Shown here one piece after another: positions 7,676-15,366 of a DNA stretch of 64,000 nt; position 1 is the stretch's first letter; each line of letters begins with the position of its first letter. Under the pieces are notes generated by a model. That model had not been told where the DNA came from. It saw only the letters and a program-made list of their open reading frames with translations, and searched no databases. The position numbers and the translations under genes were made by a program. Where the stretch lies: NCBI GenBank assembly GCA_903895725.1, contig CAITUV010000043.1:199298-263297 (forward strand), read 5' to 3'. This DNA is from an uncultured Myxococcales bacterium (lineage in GTDB: Bacteria > Myxococcota_A > UBA9042 > CAIXZC01).

Positions 7676-9297
7676 CGGGCGGGGGGGGCAACGGTGGGCT
7701 TCGATCTACCGGTTTTCGGCAAGGTGCGGCCATTCGGGGCAACGACTGGCTTCCCGGTTCTCTTCTTATAGACCCTGATCTTCGCATCTAGCTCTGCCCA
7801 GGTCTTCCGCCCATCACACCCATAGACCGGCATCCGTTCCCCACCCCCAGGCACCCTGAGCACCACGCCTTCGACCCCGTCGTTGCTGATCGAAATGTGC
7901 CTGACGTATCTCTTGATCCACGCCCGCTTCTCGGTCGGCGTCCATGAGGCCCGGAATTGCCATTCCTTGACCTGCATGTCGATGTCCCGAACCGTCGCCC
8001 GGTCTGCGCCTTCAGCAACCCGCAGGTCGGCTTCCAGCCCCTGCTTCAGGCTGCGGATCTTCTCGAGACGGCGGGTGTATTCGTCCTTGGTCATCGTGGC
8101 ATCGAAACCAAGGTACAGGTCGATCAACTTCCGTTCCGTCTGGTCGAGTTTGCGAAGCTCCCGGTCGATCCTGGCCTTCTCCGCTTCCGTGTCCCCTGTT
8201 TCCGCTGCCACGGCTGCCCGCATTGCTTCCAGCGCCCACCCGTCGGTAGTCATCGCTTCCAGGTAGGTTCCGACTGCCTTGTTCACCTCGACTGCGTTCA
8301 ACGTGGACAGGTCGCACCTTTCGAGCGGTGCCCACTGGTCGGTGCCCTTGGCTGCGACGCCATACTTGCACCGGCAGAAGTACCTCTTCAGCACATGGTG
8401 GTAGTAGACCGTGTGCGGTCGTTCGTCGCTGAAGGTGAAGAAGCCCGTCTTCATCGTTTCCGCTACCATCAGGGCAGACAACCAGCCGTCATCCTTCGTG
8501 ACTTCCCTGACCTTCCGGTATTTGTCCACCGACCGGTTGATCCTGGCCTGGACGGCGTACCAGACATCATCCGGAACCAACTGGGGCTCCTGGCCTTCCC
8601 CGCCGTATACCCGGACTTCGAAGTTAGTCTTCCCTGTTCCCCATCCGTCGGCGAGGATTCCACGGTGGATCGGATTGGAGACCACGTCGGCCGCCCCCTT
8701 CGTGCTGGTCCCAAGCATTCGGCCGATCTTGGGGAAGCCGACGCCTTCCTGTGCCATCTTGAAGGCCTCCTTCACCAGCGGGGCCTTGTCGTTGTATCCC
8801 CACCGGCGGGCGGTCTTGTCGTAGGTGGTGCCCATCGGGAGAAGATCCTGACGAGTGGTCCAGCAACCTGCCCGTTTCTTGGCCTCCCGGCCGGCCTTGC
8901 ACCGTCGTTGAATTTCGGTCCGTTCGTATCCTGCGATCCCGGCCTGGATGAAGAGCAGCAGTGTGTCCCTGGGATCGCAGGTATCCAGCGTCCGGCCGGG
9001 AAGGAAGATCTTGGCCTTGGCTCCCTGGAGTCCCGATAGCGGACGAAGGTCGAAGGCTCGTGGACGGATGATCCGATCCAGGCTGTCGGCTGCGATGTAG
9101 CACCCGGCCTTCATCGCAGGGAGAATCTGCTCAGTCCATTCAGGGCAGTCCGCTACGTCGCAGCCGGAAACGCCCCGAAGCTCAACGAGCTTCAGTGTCG
9201 CCCCAACGGACTGGGCAATGATCCTGCAGGCCGCCCGCTGGCGTTCGAGCCCCTGGCCGTCTTCTCCCACTTGTCCGTCAGTCGATACCCGACACAA
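7672..9297 (-). CDS. Large serine recombinase (integrase type)
   Basis: About 541 residues. The catalytic domain opens CRVSTDGQ with the nucleophilic serine of RVS. It carries a degenerate LDRIIRP segment where DRLSR is usual, and the long helix AGYERTEIQRRCKAG. A recombinase domain follows (about 165-260, including SNPIHRG), then a zinc-ribbon-like part (FCRCKYG) and a coiled coil (about 370-460) typical of large serine integrases. The annotated TTG start truncates the first strand: the frame is open upstream, reading KLIG before LCRVS, with GGGGGTGG in good position but ACG (9310-9312) where ATG is expected. It lies at the right edge of the island and is the likely integrase. Confidence 0.85.
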   Translation of the reverse strand: MCRVSTDGQVGEDGQGLERQRAACRIIAQSVGATLKLVELRGVSGCDVADCPEWTEQILPAMKAGCYIAADSLDRIIRPRAFDLRPLSGLQGAKAKIFLPGRTLDTCDPRDTLLLFIQAGIAGYERTEIQRRCKAGREAKKRAGCWTTRQDLLPMGTTYDKTARRWGYNDKAPLVKEAFKMAQEGVGFPKIGRMLGTSTKGAADVVSNPIHRGILADGWGTGKTNFEVRVYGGEGQEPQLVPDDVWYAVQARINRSVDKYRKVREVTKDDGWLSALMVAETMKTGFFTFSDERPHTVYYHHVLKRYFCRCKYGVAAKGTDQWAPLERCDLSTLNAVEVNKAVGTYLEAMTTDGWALEAMRAAVAAETGDTEAEKARIDRELRKLDQTERKLIDLYLGFDATMTKDEYTRRLEKIRSLKQGLEADLRVAEGADRATVRDIDMQVKEWQFRASWTPTEKRAWIKRYVRHISISNDGVEGVVLRVPGGGERMPVYGCDGRKTWAELDAKIRVYKKRTGKPVVAPNGRTLPKTGRSKPTVAPPAR

Positions 9298-9376
9298 CCC
9301 GATGAGCTTCGTGGCACCACCCCCAGGTTCTCACCCGCCTGAAGGTGCGTCTAGCAGGTCTGGTGCAAATTTACAA

Positions 9377-10000
9377 CTAAAAAAACCACTTCAGCCCGAA
9401 CGTGACCTGGAAGTTGTCGGCGGAGATGTAGTCAGTGACCGAGGGGGTCTTGACCGAGGAGAGGTCCAGGGAGCCGGCCGCATCGACCTTGAGCGGCTGG
9501 GAGGAAACCACGACCCGGTCGACCTGCGGGACGAGCATGAGGAACTCGGTGCTCAGTGCCAGGTGCCGGCCGACGTAGAGCTCCATGCCGCCGCCGCCGT
9601 GGTAGGAGCGCTTCGTGGCCGAGGCCTTGAACATGTCGGTGAATTCCGAGCTGCCCGTTCCGGCGGCCAGGTAGACCGACACGATCCGGGTGGGCACGAC
9701 GTAGAGCAGGGCACTGGCCCGAAGCGACGAGGCGTAAATCTCACCGTGGCCCACTTCGTTTTCGCCCGCGAAGTTGTAGTTGAAGTCGAAGCCAAGCACC
9801 TTGAGCATCTTGATCCGGACGTTCAGCTCGGAAACCACGTCGTTGACGCTGCCGCCGGTGATCGGGACCACGTGTGCGAGGCCAACCGAGGAACCCAGGC
9901 CCATGGTCAGGAGGGAGGTGCTGTCCGCCCGGGCCTCGCTGGCGAGTCCCAGGGCCACCACCGCTGCTGCCATCATCATCTTCCAGTTGCTCGTCTTCAT
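9377..10000 (-). CDS. Outer-membrane beta-barrel protein
   Basis: The product is 207 residues from ATG 10000, with GGAGAAG seven bases upstream; the in-frame ATG at 10039 lacks a site. A Sec signal peptide ends about residue 25 (ASEARA-DS). The mature chain alternates hydrophobic and polar residues in about eight strands and ends GLKWFF, with the terminal phenylalanine that marks outer-membrane barrels for BAM assembly. Size suits an 8-stranded OmpA/OmpX/OmpW-like barrel. The accessory island ends just past its 3' end, so it probably marks the first chromosomal gene. Specific function unknown. Confidence 0.7.
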   Translation of the reverse strand: MKTSNWKMMMAAAVVALGLASEARADSTSLLTMGLGSSVGLAHVVPITGGSVNDVVSELNVRIKMLKVLGFDFNYNFAGENEVGHGEIYASSLRASALLYVVPTRIVSVYLAAGTGSSEFTDMFKASATKRSYHGGGGMELYVGRHLALSTEFLMLVPQVDRVVVSSQPLKVDAAGSLDLSSVKTPSVTDYISADNFQVTFGLKWFF

Positions 10001-10173
10001 GGTATCTTCTCCGTTTGTGCCGGAGTCGCTCGTTTTCAACCGCCGAAAGCGGGCGCCCGTTACGGCAATGAGGTAGTGTGGTTTAGGACTTTTTTTTCCC
10101 CTTGGAACGTGGTTGACTTGGGCAGGAAAATGGCCCGCCCGGCGAGGTCCGGAGGGCTGTGAGGGAGGGACAC

Positions 10174-10737
10174 ATGGGATTGCCGGGAAGACAGGAGGCG
10201 TTGGCGCTCCTTCGGCAGCACGTGAAGCAGGAGAACCTGGTGAGGCACATGCTGGCTACCGAGGCCATCATGAGGGCTCTTGCCCGACGCCTTGGAGGGG
10301 ACGAGGAGCTGTGGGGGATCTCGGGGCTCCTGCACGACCTCGACCTGGAGATAGTCGACAACGACATGAACCGTCACGCCCGGACCACGGTGGGAATCCT
10401 GCAGGGGATCGGGTTCCCCCAGGAAGGGCTCGACGCGATTCTCGCCCATAACGGGGACGTGCTCGGCATCCAGCTCAGAAACAACTTCGAGCTTGCCATG
10501 ACCGCGGCGGAAACCATCACGGGGCTCGTGGTCGCCTGCACGCTGGTTTATCCGACCCGGAAGGTCGCCGACGTACAGGCTGCCTCCATCCGCAAGCGCA
10601 TGAAGGAGAAGCGGTTTGCGGCAAACGTGAACCGGGACCGCATCCTCGAGATCGAGAAGACCGGCATCAGCCTGGACGAGCTCATCGACATCTCGCTTCA
10701 GGCCATGCGGGGAGTCGCGGCGGACATCGGGCTGTAG
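10174..10737 (+). CDS. HD-domain phosphohydrolase
   Basis: The product is 187 residues. ATG 10174 is chosen for GAGGGAGG just ahead, over GTG 10159. The HD signature is present: RHMLATE (His25), LLHDLD (His54-Asp55), and further metal-site candidates in NRHART (His68) and ILAHNGD (His94). These enzymes cut phosphate esters, often of nucleotides, using divalent metal. The length and the LR-x5-EN-L-RHMLA-EA start match the short HDIG-related hydrolases annotated for hydrolysis of unknown small substrates. It converges on glpD with 28 bases between stops. Confidence 0.75.
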   Translation: MGLPGRQEALALLRQHVKQENLVRHMLATEAIMRALARRLGGDEELWGISGLLHDLDLEIVDNDMNRHARTTVGILQGIGFPQEGLDAILAHNGDVLGIQLRNNFELAMTAAETITGLVVACTLVYPTRKVADVQAASIRKRMKEKRFAANVNRDRILEIEKTGISLDELIDISLQAMRGVAADIGL

Positions 10738-10765
10738 CCGGGGCTGGGGGCGCCGGAACCCTGCT

Positions 10766-12439
10766 TCAGAGAGCCTGGCTCAGGCGAGCCTTCCACTCAC
10801 GCAGACCGTCCAGGTAGGCCGTGACCATGGCGGAAGCGCGCTCGGCCGGGACGGCCCCGAGGGAGCGGAGCACCTCGGCCACGACCGGAGCGGCAGCAGC
10901 CCCCTGGTCGTCCGCCTTGTAGTACACCTGGGTGCGCCGGGTCAGGAGATCCTCGACCGTGGAAGCGTGCTCGTGGAGCACCGAGAAGTGAACGTCGGCC
11001 AGTCGGAGAGGAGCGGTTCCGGGCAGGGGCTCGAGCAGGCTGCGGTCTTCCCGTGCCATGTCGAAAAGCTGGACGGCCCGGCTGCCCAGCCGGTCCACCG
11101 ATGCCGTCACCCAGTCGGCAGGGAGGTCGTTGAACTCGGCTGTCAAGGCGGCAGGATCGGAGCCCGTGCCGCCCGGAAGCGGACGAGTCTGGGTGGAGCA
11201 GGGGCGGAATCGGAGGTCACAGCGGCGCTCCAGGGCTCCGGCTGCACGGTCGGTGACCCGTTCCGCCATGAGGCGCCAGGTGGTGAGCTTCCCTCCGGCC
11301 ACGGCCAGGAATCGGTCGTCGTAGAGCTCGATCTTCTCTTCGCGGGAGACATCCGACGGGTTGACGGGAGCGGTCGGATCCACTTCGTCTTCGGGGGCCA
11401 CGAGAGGGCGAAGCCCGGCCCAGACGGAGACGACGTCCCCGACTCCGAGATGGGCGTCCGGGAAGTAGTGGTTGACACAATCCAGAAGGTAGCGGGCGTC
11501 CGCTGCCTCGACGGTGGGCTCGGCAGCCGGATTGGGGTAGTCCGTATCGGTGGTGCCGACGTACGTGTGCGTCCCCCACGGAATGGCGAAGATCACCCGG
11601 TGGTCGGGCTGCGTCTTCATGACCAGGGCATCGAGAATGGGGAGGCGGTCGCGGCGGACCACGAGGTGCACCCCCTTGGTCGGGCGGAGCCAGCGAGGGG
11701 TCGACGGAACCGCTTTCCCGAGCAGCCCGTCGGTCCAGGGGCCGAGCGCGAGCACGACCAGTCGGCCTCGGGCCGTCCATGTAGTACCCGAAGACGCGTG
11801 CCGGATCTGCAGGGCCGCACCGGCTCCGTCGGCAGCGATATCGACGACCTCGTTGCACGGCAGGACGACGGCACCGGATTGGACCGCATCGAGGGTGACT
11901 TCCAGAGTAAGGCGTGCGTCGTCGGTGGCGCAGTCGAAATAGCGGGCACCGCCGGTGAGGGCCATGCCACGGAGCCCGGGGGCCCGGGTCTGGGCCTGGG
12001 AGGGGGAGAGGGTGGAACGGGACCCCGGCGTGCGGAACGCGGAGAGCATCGAGTAGACGAGCGTGCCCGCATTGAGGGTGGCGAGGCCCGGGCTTTGCCC
12101 CTCGTAGGCCGGGAAGAGGAACGGGAGCGGGCGGGCCAGATGCGGGGCGGCTTTCATGAGGTGCCACCGCTCGGACACGGATTCGTGGACCAGGCCGAGC
12201 TTGAGCTTCTCGAGGTAGCGCAGCCCGCCGTGGATGAGGCGGGAGGAGCGGCTTGAGGTTCCCTGCGCAATATCTCCCCGTTCGAGGAGGAGCACCGTCA
12301 TGCCACGAAGGACGGCGTCTCGGGCCACCCCGGCCCCGGTGATGCCACCGCCGACCACGACGAGGTCGAAGAGCTGCCGGGATGCTATGGTGTGAAGACT
12401 GTTGCTGTCGACGATAGAAAACCGGGAGGGGGCCCCCAT
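10766..12439 (-). CDS. glpD: Glycerol-3-phosphate dehydrogenase, FAD-dependent
   Basis: The product is 557 residues, a normal length for aerobic GlpD. It oxidises sn-glycerol 3-phosphate to dihydroxyacetone phosphate at the inner membrane and passes electrons to quinone. The dinucleotide fold is DLVVVGGGITGAGVA (about residues 24-38), followed by TSSRSSRLIHGGLRYL, the diagnostic GlpD stretch around the FAD. The active-site region contains RPTKGVHLVV and the typical TTDTDY and GGKLTTWR motifs; a C-terminal helical domain follows. The ATG at 12439 lies one base after the stop of a 41-residue membrane protein gene, so its translation is probably coupled to that gene. Confidence 0.93.
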   Translation of the reverse strand: MGAPSRFSIVDSNSLHTIASRQLFDLVVVGGGITGAGVARDAVLRGMTVLLLERGDIAQGTSSRSSRLIHGGLRYLEKLKLGLVHESVSERWHLMKAAPHLARPLPFLFPAYEGQSPGLATLNAGTLVYSMLSAFRTPGSRSTLSPSQAQTRAPGLRGMALTGGARYFDCATDDARLTLEVTLDAVQSGAVVLPCNEVVDIAADGAGAALQIRHASSGTTWTARGRLVVLALGPWTDGLLGKAVPSTPRWLRPTKGVHLVVRRDRLPILDALVMKTQPDHRVIFAIPWGTHTYVGTTDTDYPNPAAEPTVEAADARYLLDCVNHYFPDAHLGVGDVVSVWAGLRPLVAPEDEVDPTAPVNPSDVSREEKIELYDDRFLAVAGGKLTTWRLMAERVTDRAAGALERRCDLRFRPCSTQTRPLPGGTGSDPAALTAEFNDLPADWVTASVDRLGSRAVQLFDMAREDRSLLEPLPGTAPLRLADVHFSVLHEHASTVEDLLTRRTQVYYKADDQGAAAAPVVAEVLRSLGAVPAERASAMVTAYLDGLREWKARLSQAL

Positions 12440-12440
12440 C

Positions 12441-12566
12441 TTACTTCTGTTTGGCCCTGGGAGCAGTCGGCATGAGGGAGAGCACGGCCTGCATGCTGGC
12501 GTAGCTCAGCCCCACTGCCACGACAATTCCACCCACCACGATGCCGAGAGTTGCGAGCGCTTCCAT
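12441..12566 (-). CDS. Small one-TM membrane protein upstream of glpD
   Basis: A 41-residue ORF, missed by usual length cut-offs. The ATG at 12566 has GGAGG nine bases upstream. It reads MEALATLGIVVGG and onward as one hydrophobic helix (about residues 5-32), ending in a short basic tail (PRAKQK). The stop TAA is one base from the glpD start, so glpD has little room for its own ribosome-binding site outside this ORF and is probably translated by re-initiation. It may anchor or regulate the dehydrogenase at the membrane, which is inference from position only. Confidence 0.6.
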   Translation of the reverse strand: MEALATLGIVVGGIVVAVGLSYASMQAVLSLMPTAPRAKQK

Positions 12567-12760
12567 CGTACGAGCCTCCGAGAATCAGCAATCGTTCACC
12601 CGCGTCCGGCCCAACCTTGCCGCAAGGCGCACCTTCAAGGTTAGCGTACTCTGCCAGACCGTCAAAAAAGCAGCAAGCAAAAAGCGCTCCAATCTGCCGG
12701 CGGGGTGATGTAGAGTCGAACGGGAGCGTGAGGGGATGCCAGATTTTGCTGGGGGAAGCC

Positions 12761-13684
12761 GTGAGCAAAGCGGATGCGGATCGCAAGGTGGTGGACGAGT
12801 TCCTGGAGTACCTGCGGTTCGAGCGGAACCTGTCGGCCAACACCATCCTGGCGTACGAGACAGATCTCCTGCAATTCCTTAGTGTTCTGCACGAGCGGTT
12901 CGGCAAGAGCCTCAGTCAGGCGGGGCGGGACGACGTCGTGGGATTTCTCGAGGTGCGTCTGCGGGACGGGACCGAAGCCCGAACCCGGGCGCGTCAGCTT
13001 TCCGCCTTGCGCCGCCTGTTCCAGTACCTGGTGACCGAGGGGCGGATTCCCGCGGACCCGACGGAGCTCATCGAGCCGATGAAGCTGCCCCTCCGCTATC
13101 CATCGGTGCTGACGATGGAGGAGGTGGCCCGACTGGTGGAGGCCCCGGACCGGGAGACGCCGGAGGGGATTCGGGATCGGACCATGCTCGAGGTGATGTA
13201 CGCGGCCGGGCTGCGTGTGAGCGAGGCCTGCGGGCTGAACCTCGACTGCCTCTATCTGGGGGAGAGGTTCGTGCGGGTGGATGGGAAGGGGAGCAAGCAG
13301 CGGCTGGTTCCGCTGACCTCGTCCGCGGTCCATTGGCTCGAAATCTACCTGGACGGTGCCAGGGTGCGGCTGCTGGCCAGTGCCACGAGACTGCATCCGG
13401 AATCAAGGCAGCGGGTGTTCGTGAGCCGGAGGGGGAAGGGGTTGACCCGGCAGGCGGTCTGGAAGCTCATCCGCCAATACGCGCTGGCGGTCGGGCTCAA
13501 GGACGATGTGCATCCGCACATGCTGAGGCACTGCTTCGCCACGCACCTGCTCGTGAACGGTGCGGATCTGCGGGTGGTCCAGGCGATGCTGGGGCACTCC
13601 GACATCTCGACGACCGAGATTTACACGCACCTGACTCGGGATGATCTCCGGGATGCCTTCCGGGCGTTCCACCCTCGCGCATGA
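12761..13684 (+). CDS. xerD: Tyrosine recombinase XerC/XerD type
   Basis: The product has 307 residues from GTG 12761 (GGGGGAAG upstream). The N-terminal SAM-like DNA-binding domain (about 8-100) has FLEYLRFERNLSANTILAYE. The catalytic domain carries the conserved residues: Arg in AAGLRVSEA, Lys in DGKGSKQR, HMLRHCFATHLL with His and Arg, the second His in MLGHSDIS and the nucleophile Tyr in TTEIYTHL. Length and motifs match chromosomal Xer enzymes that resolve dimers at dif. It is not flanked by attachment repeats or cargo, which favours a housekeeping role. XerC and XerD cannot be told apart here with certainty. Confidence 0.88.
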   Translation: MSKADADRKVVDEFLEYLRFERNLSANTILAYETDLLQFLSVLHERFGKSLSQAGRDDVVGFLEVRLRDGTEARTRARQLSALRRLFQYLVTEGRIPADPTELIEPMKLPLRYPSVLTMEEVARLVEAPDRETPEGIRDRTMLEVMYAAGLRVSEACGLNLDCLYLGERFVRVDGKGSKQRLVPLTSSAVHWLEIYLDGARVRLLASATRLHPESRQRVFVSRRGKGLTRQAVWKLIRQYALAVGLKDDVHPHMLRHCFATHLLVNGADLRVVQAMLGHSDISTTEIYTHLTRDDLRDAFRAFHPRA

Positions 13685-13720
13685 CGCGCGCTGCCTCTTC
13701 TTGGTAAAAGGATATTCCCC

Positions 13721-13749
13721 TTGACTTGAACGGGGCCGCTTGGTCTACT
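13721..13749 (+). promoter_or_regulatory. Candidate sigma-70 promoter of the AOR operon
   Basis: TTGACT (13721-13726) is followed after 17 bases by TCTACT (13744-13749), giving good -35 spacing with a moderate -10. It lies about 80 bases before the ATG of the first AOR-fusion gene, leaving a short leader. Confidence 0.45.
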
Positions 13750-13831
13750 CCCGCGGTTGTCGGCACCTTGAGCTGACTGGTTGTTGAATGTCAAAGTTGA
13801 AGAATATCGCCCAGTTCAGGAGGAACAGGTA

Positions 13832-15364
13832 ATGAGCCACCAGAGTATCAGGGAGATGCGGGCGGCACACCGGGTCCTTGCCGAGATGAAGTTCGACCGG
13901 CAGGAGTTGTCCCACGGCTATGCGGGCCGATGGCTGAGGGTGGACCTGTCAAACAACCGGATCGAGCTGAGGCCGGTGACGCAGCAGATGAAGGACCTCT
14001 TCACGGGTGGCAAGGGGTTCGACTTGTGGCTCACTCTGCACGAGGTGGGGAAGGAGACCCGGTGGGACAGCCCCGAGAACCCGATCTGCTTCTCGTCGGG
14101 GCCTCTGGGGGGGACGATGTCGTTTCCCGGGTCGGGCAAGACGCTGGTGACGGCCATTTCACCGTCGACGCACTCGATGATGGACTGCAACGTGGGCGGC
14201 TTCTTCGGCCCCTACCTGAAGTTTGCCGGGTTCGATGCCCTGATGGTCATCGGCAAGGCCGGGGAGGAGGTCGTGGTGGTCATCGATGCGGTCCAGCGGC
14301 GGGTTTCCATCGAGGCGGCCCCGCGGGAGAGCATCGATTCGCACGTGGTGGCGGAGGAGCTGACGGAGATGTACGCGGACAGCGAGCCGGACAAGCGGAA
14401 CATCGCCGTGGTGTCGGCCGGTCGGGCAGCGGAGTACACCCGGCTGGGCGTCCTGAACTTCTCGTTCTGGGATTGGCGGCGGCGGGTTCCTCGCCTCAAG
14501 CAGGCCGGCCGCGGCGGCATCGGGACGGTGTTCCGGAACAAGAGGGTCAAGGCACTGGTGTTGAAGAACCGAGGAATCACGCCGGGGTGGCGCATCACGG
14601 AATCCGAGGCGCAGCGGCGGGTGGATTCCCGGCTTCCGGGGAGCGGACCCTGCTCCGGGCAGCTCGTGGCGGAAGTGGTGGCCCGGCATGGTGCGGACAA
14701 GGCCCGCGTGGTCCCCATGCTCCAGGACATACGAAATGCGGCAGGGCCCGTGACCGCGGACGTGGTCAAGCAGGTCGGGCTGATGACCGGTGTGCCGGAG
14801 CGGGAGCTGTTCCATGCGGCCACCTTCTACGGGCTCACCGATGCGGCTTCCGAAGGGGAGCCGAGGCCGGCTTCCGCAGTGGCCGGGATGGCGGCGTTTG
14901 CCACGGCTCAGCTGTTCGGCAACGGGGAGCTGCCCCTGCCGAGGCGGGAGAGCTGGAAGCGGTTCCTGGCCCCGGGGTCTATGCGGAGCGTGGAGAAGCT
15001 GCACGCGGAGAAGGGGGAGGCGCTGACGGCGCAGGAAGTCTTTGCGGGCCTGGGTGGCAACGGTGCGTGGGACCCCGCAAGCCTGTTCGAAGGGTGCTGC
15101 CCGGGCAGCCTGATCGAGAGCCTGGCCGAAAAGTCGTGCGGTGCCTGCACCCCCTGTCGGGAGGGGCTGCACGTCTGTGCGGAGCTCCTGGGCAAGCCGG
15201 TGACGGAGGAAACCGCAGCGGTCGTGCGGGACGTCACGGACCTGATGACCGCCGCGTGCCAGTGCAATTTCGGCCGGAGCGCCGGGAAGGCGGTGGCCGC
15301 GGTGATGGCGGACGGTGGACCTGCCGGGAATGACTGCTGTTCCGAAGGAAAGGAGGTGAAGTAG
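13832..15364 (+). CDS. AOR N-terminal domain fused to NuoE-like and NuoF-like pieces
   Basis: The product is 510 residues from ATG 13832 (AGGAGG upstream). Residues 30-250 are the N-terminal domain of aldehyde:ferredoxin oxidoreductases, which holds the tungsten/molybdenum pterin: GRWLRVDLS, TGGKGFDLWL, SPENPICFSSGPLGGT, NVGGFFGPYLKFAGFD and the closing AGRGGIGTVFRNKRVKAL. Residues 275-335 match the helical N-terminus of NuoE (VVPMLQDIRNAAG ... ATFYGL). Residues 430-480 match the 4Fe-4S end of NuoF, SCGACTPCREG with Cys436, 439 and 442 plus a later Cys. The NuoE 2Fe-2S thioredoxin fold and the NuoF FMN/NADH fold are missing. The catalytic second half of AOR is in the next gene, two bases away. 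Confidence 0.8.
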   Translation: MSHQSIREMRAAHRVLAEMKFDRQELSHGYAGRWLRVDLSNNRIELRPVTQQMKDLFTGGKGFDLWLTLHEVGKETRWDSPENPICFSSGPLGGTMSFPGSGKTLVTAISPSTHSMMDCNVGGFFGPYLKFAGFDALMVIGKAGEEVVVVIDAVQRRVSIEAAPRESIDSHVVAEELTEMYADSEPDKRNIAVVSAGRAAEYTRLGVLNFSFWDWRRRVPRLKQAGRGGIGTVFRNKRVKALVLKNRGITPGWRITESEAQRRVDSRLPGSGPCSGQLVAEVVARHGADKARVVPMLQDIRNAAGPVTADVVKQVGLMTGVPERELFHAATFYGLTDAASEGEPRPASAVAGMAAFATAQLFGNGELPLPRRESWKRFLAPGSMRSVEKLHAEKGEALTAQEVFAGLGGNGAWDPASLFEGCCPGSLIESLAEKSCGACTPCREGLHVCAELLGKPVTEETAAVVRDVTDLMTAACQCNFGRSAGKAVAAVMADGGPAGNDCCSEGKEVK

Positions 15365-15366
15365 CC

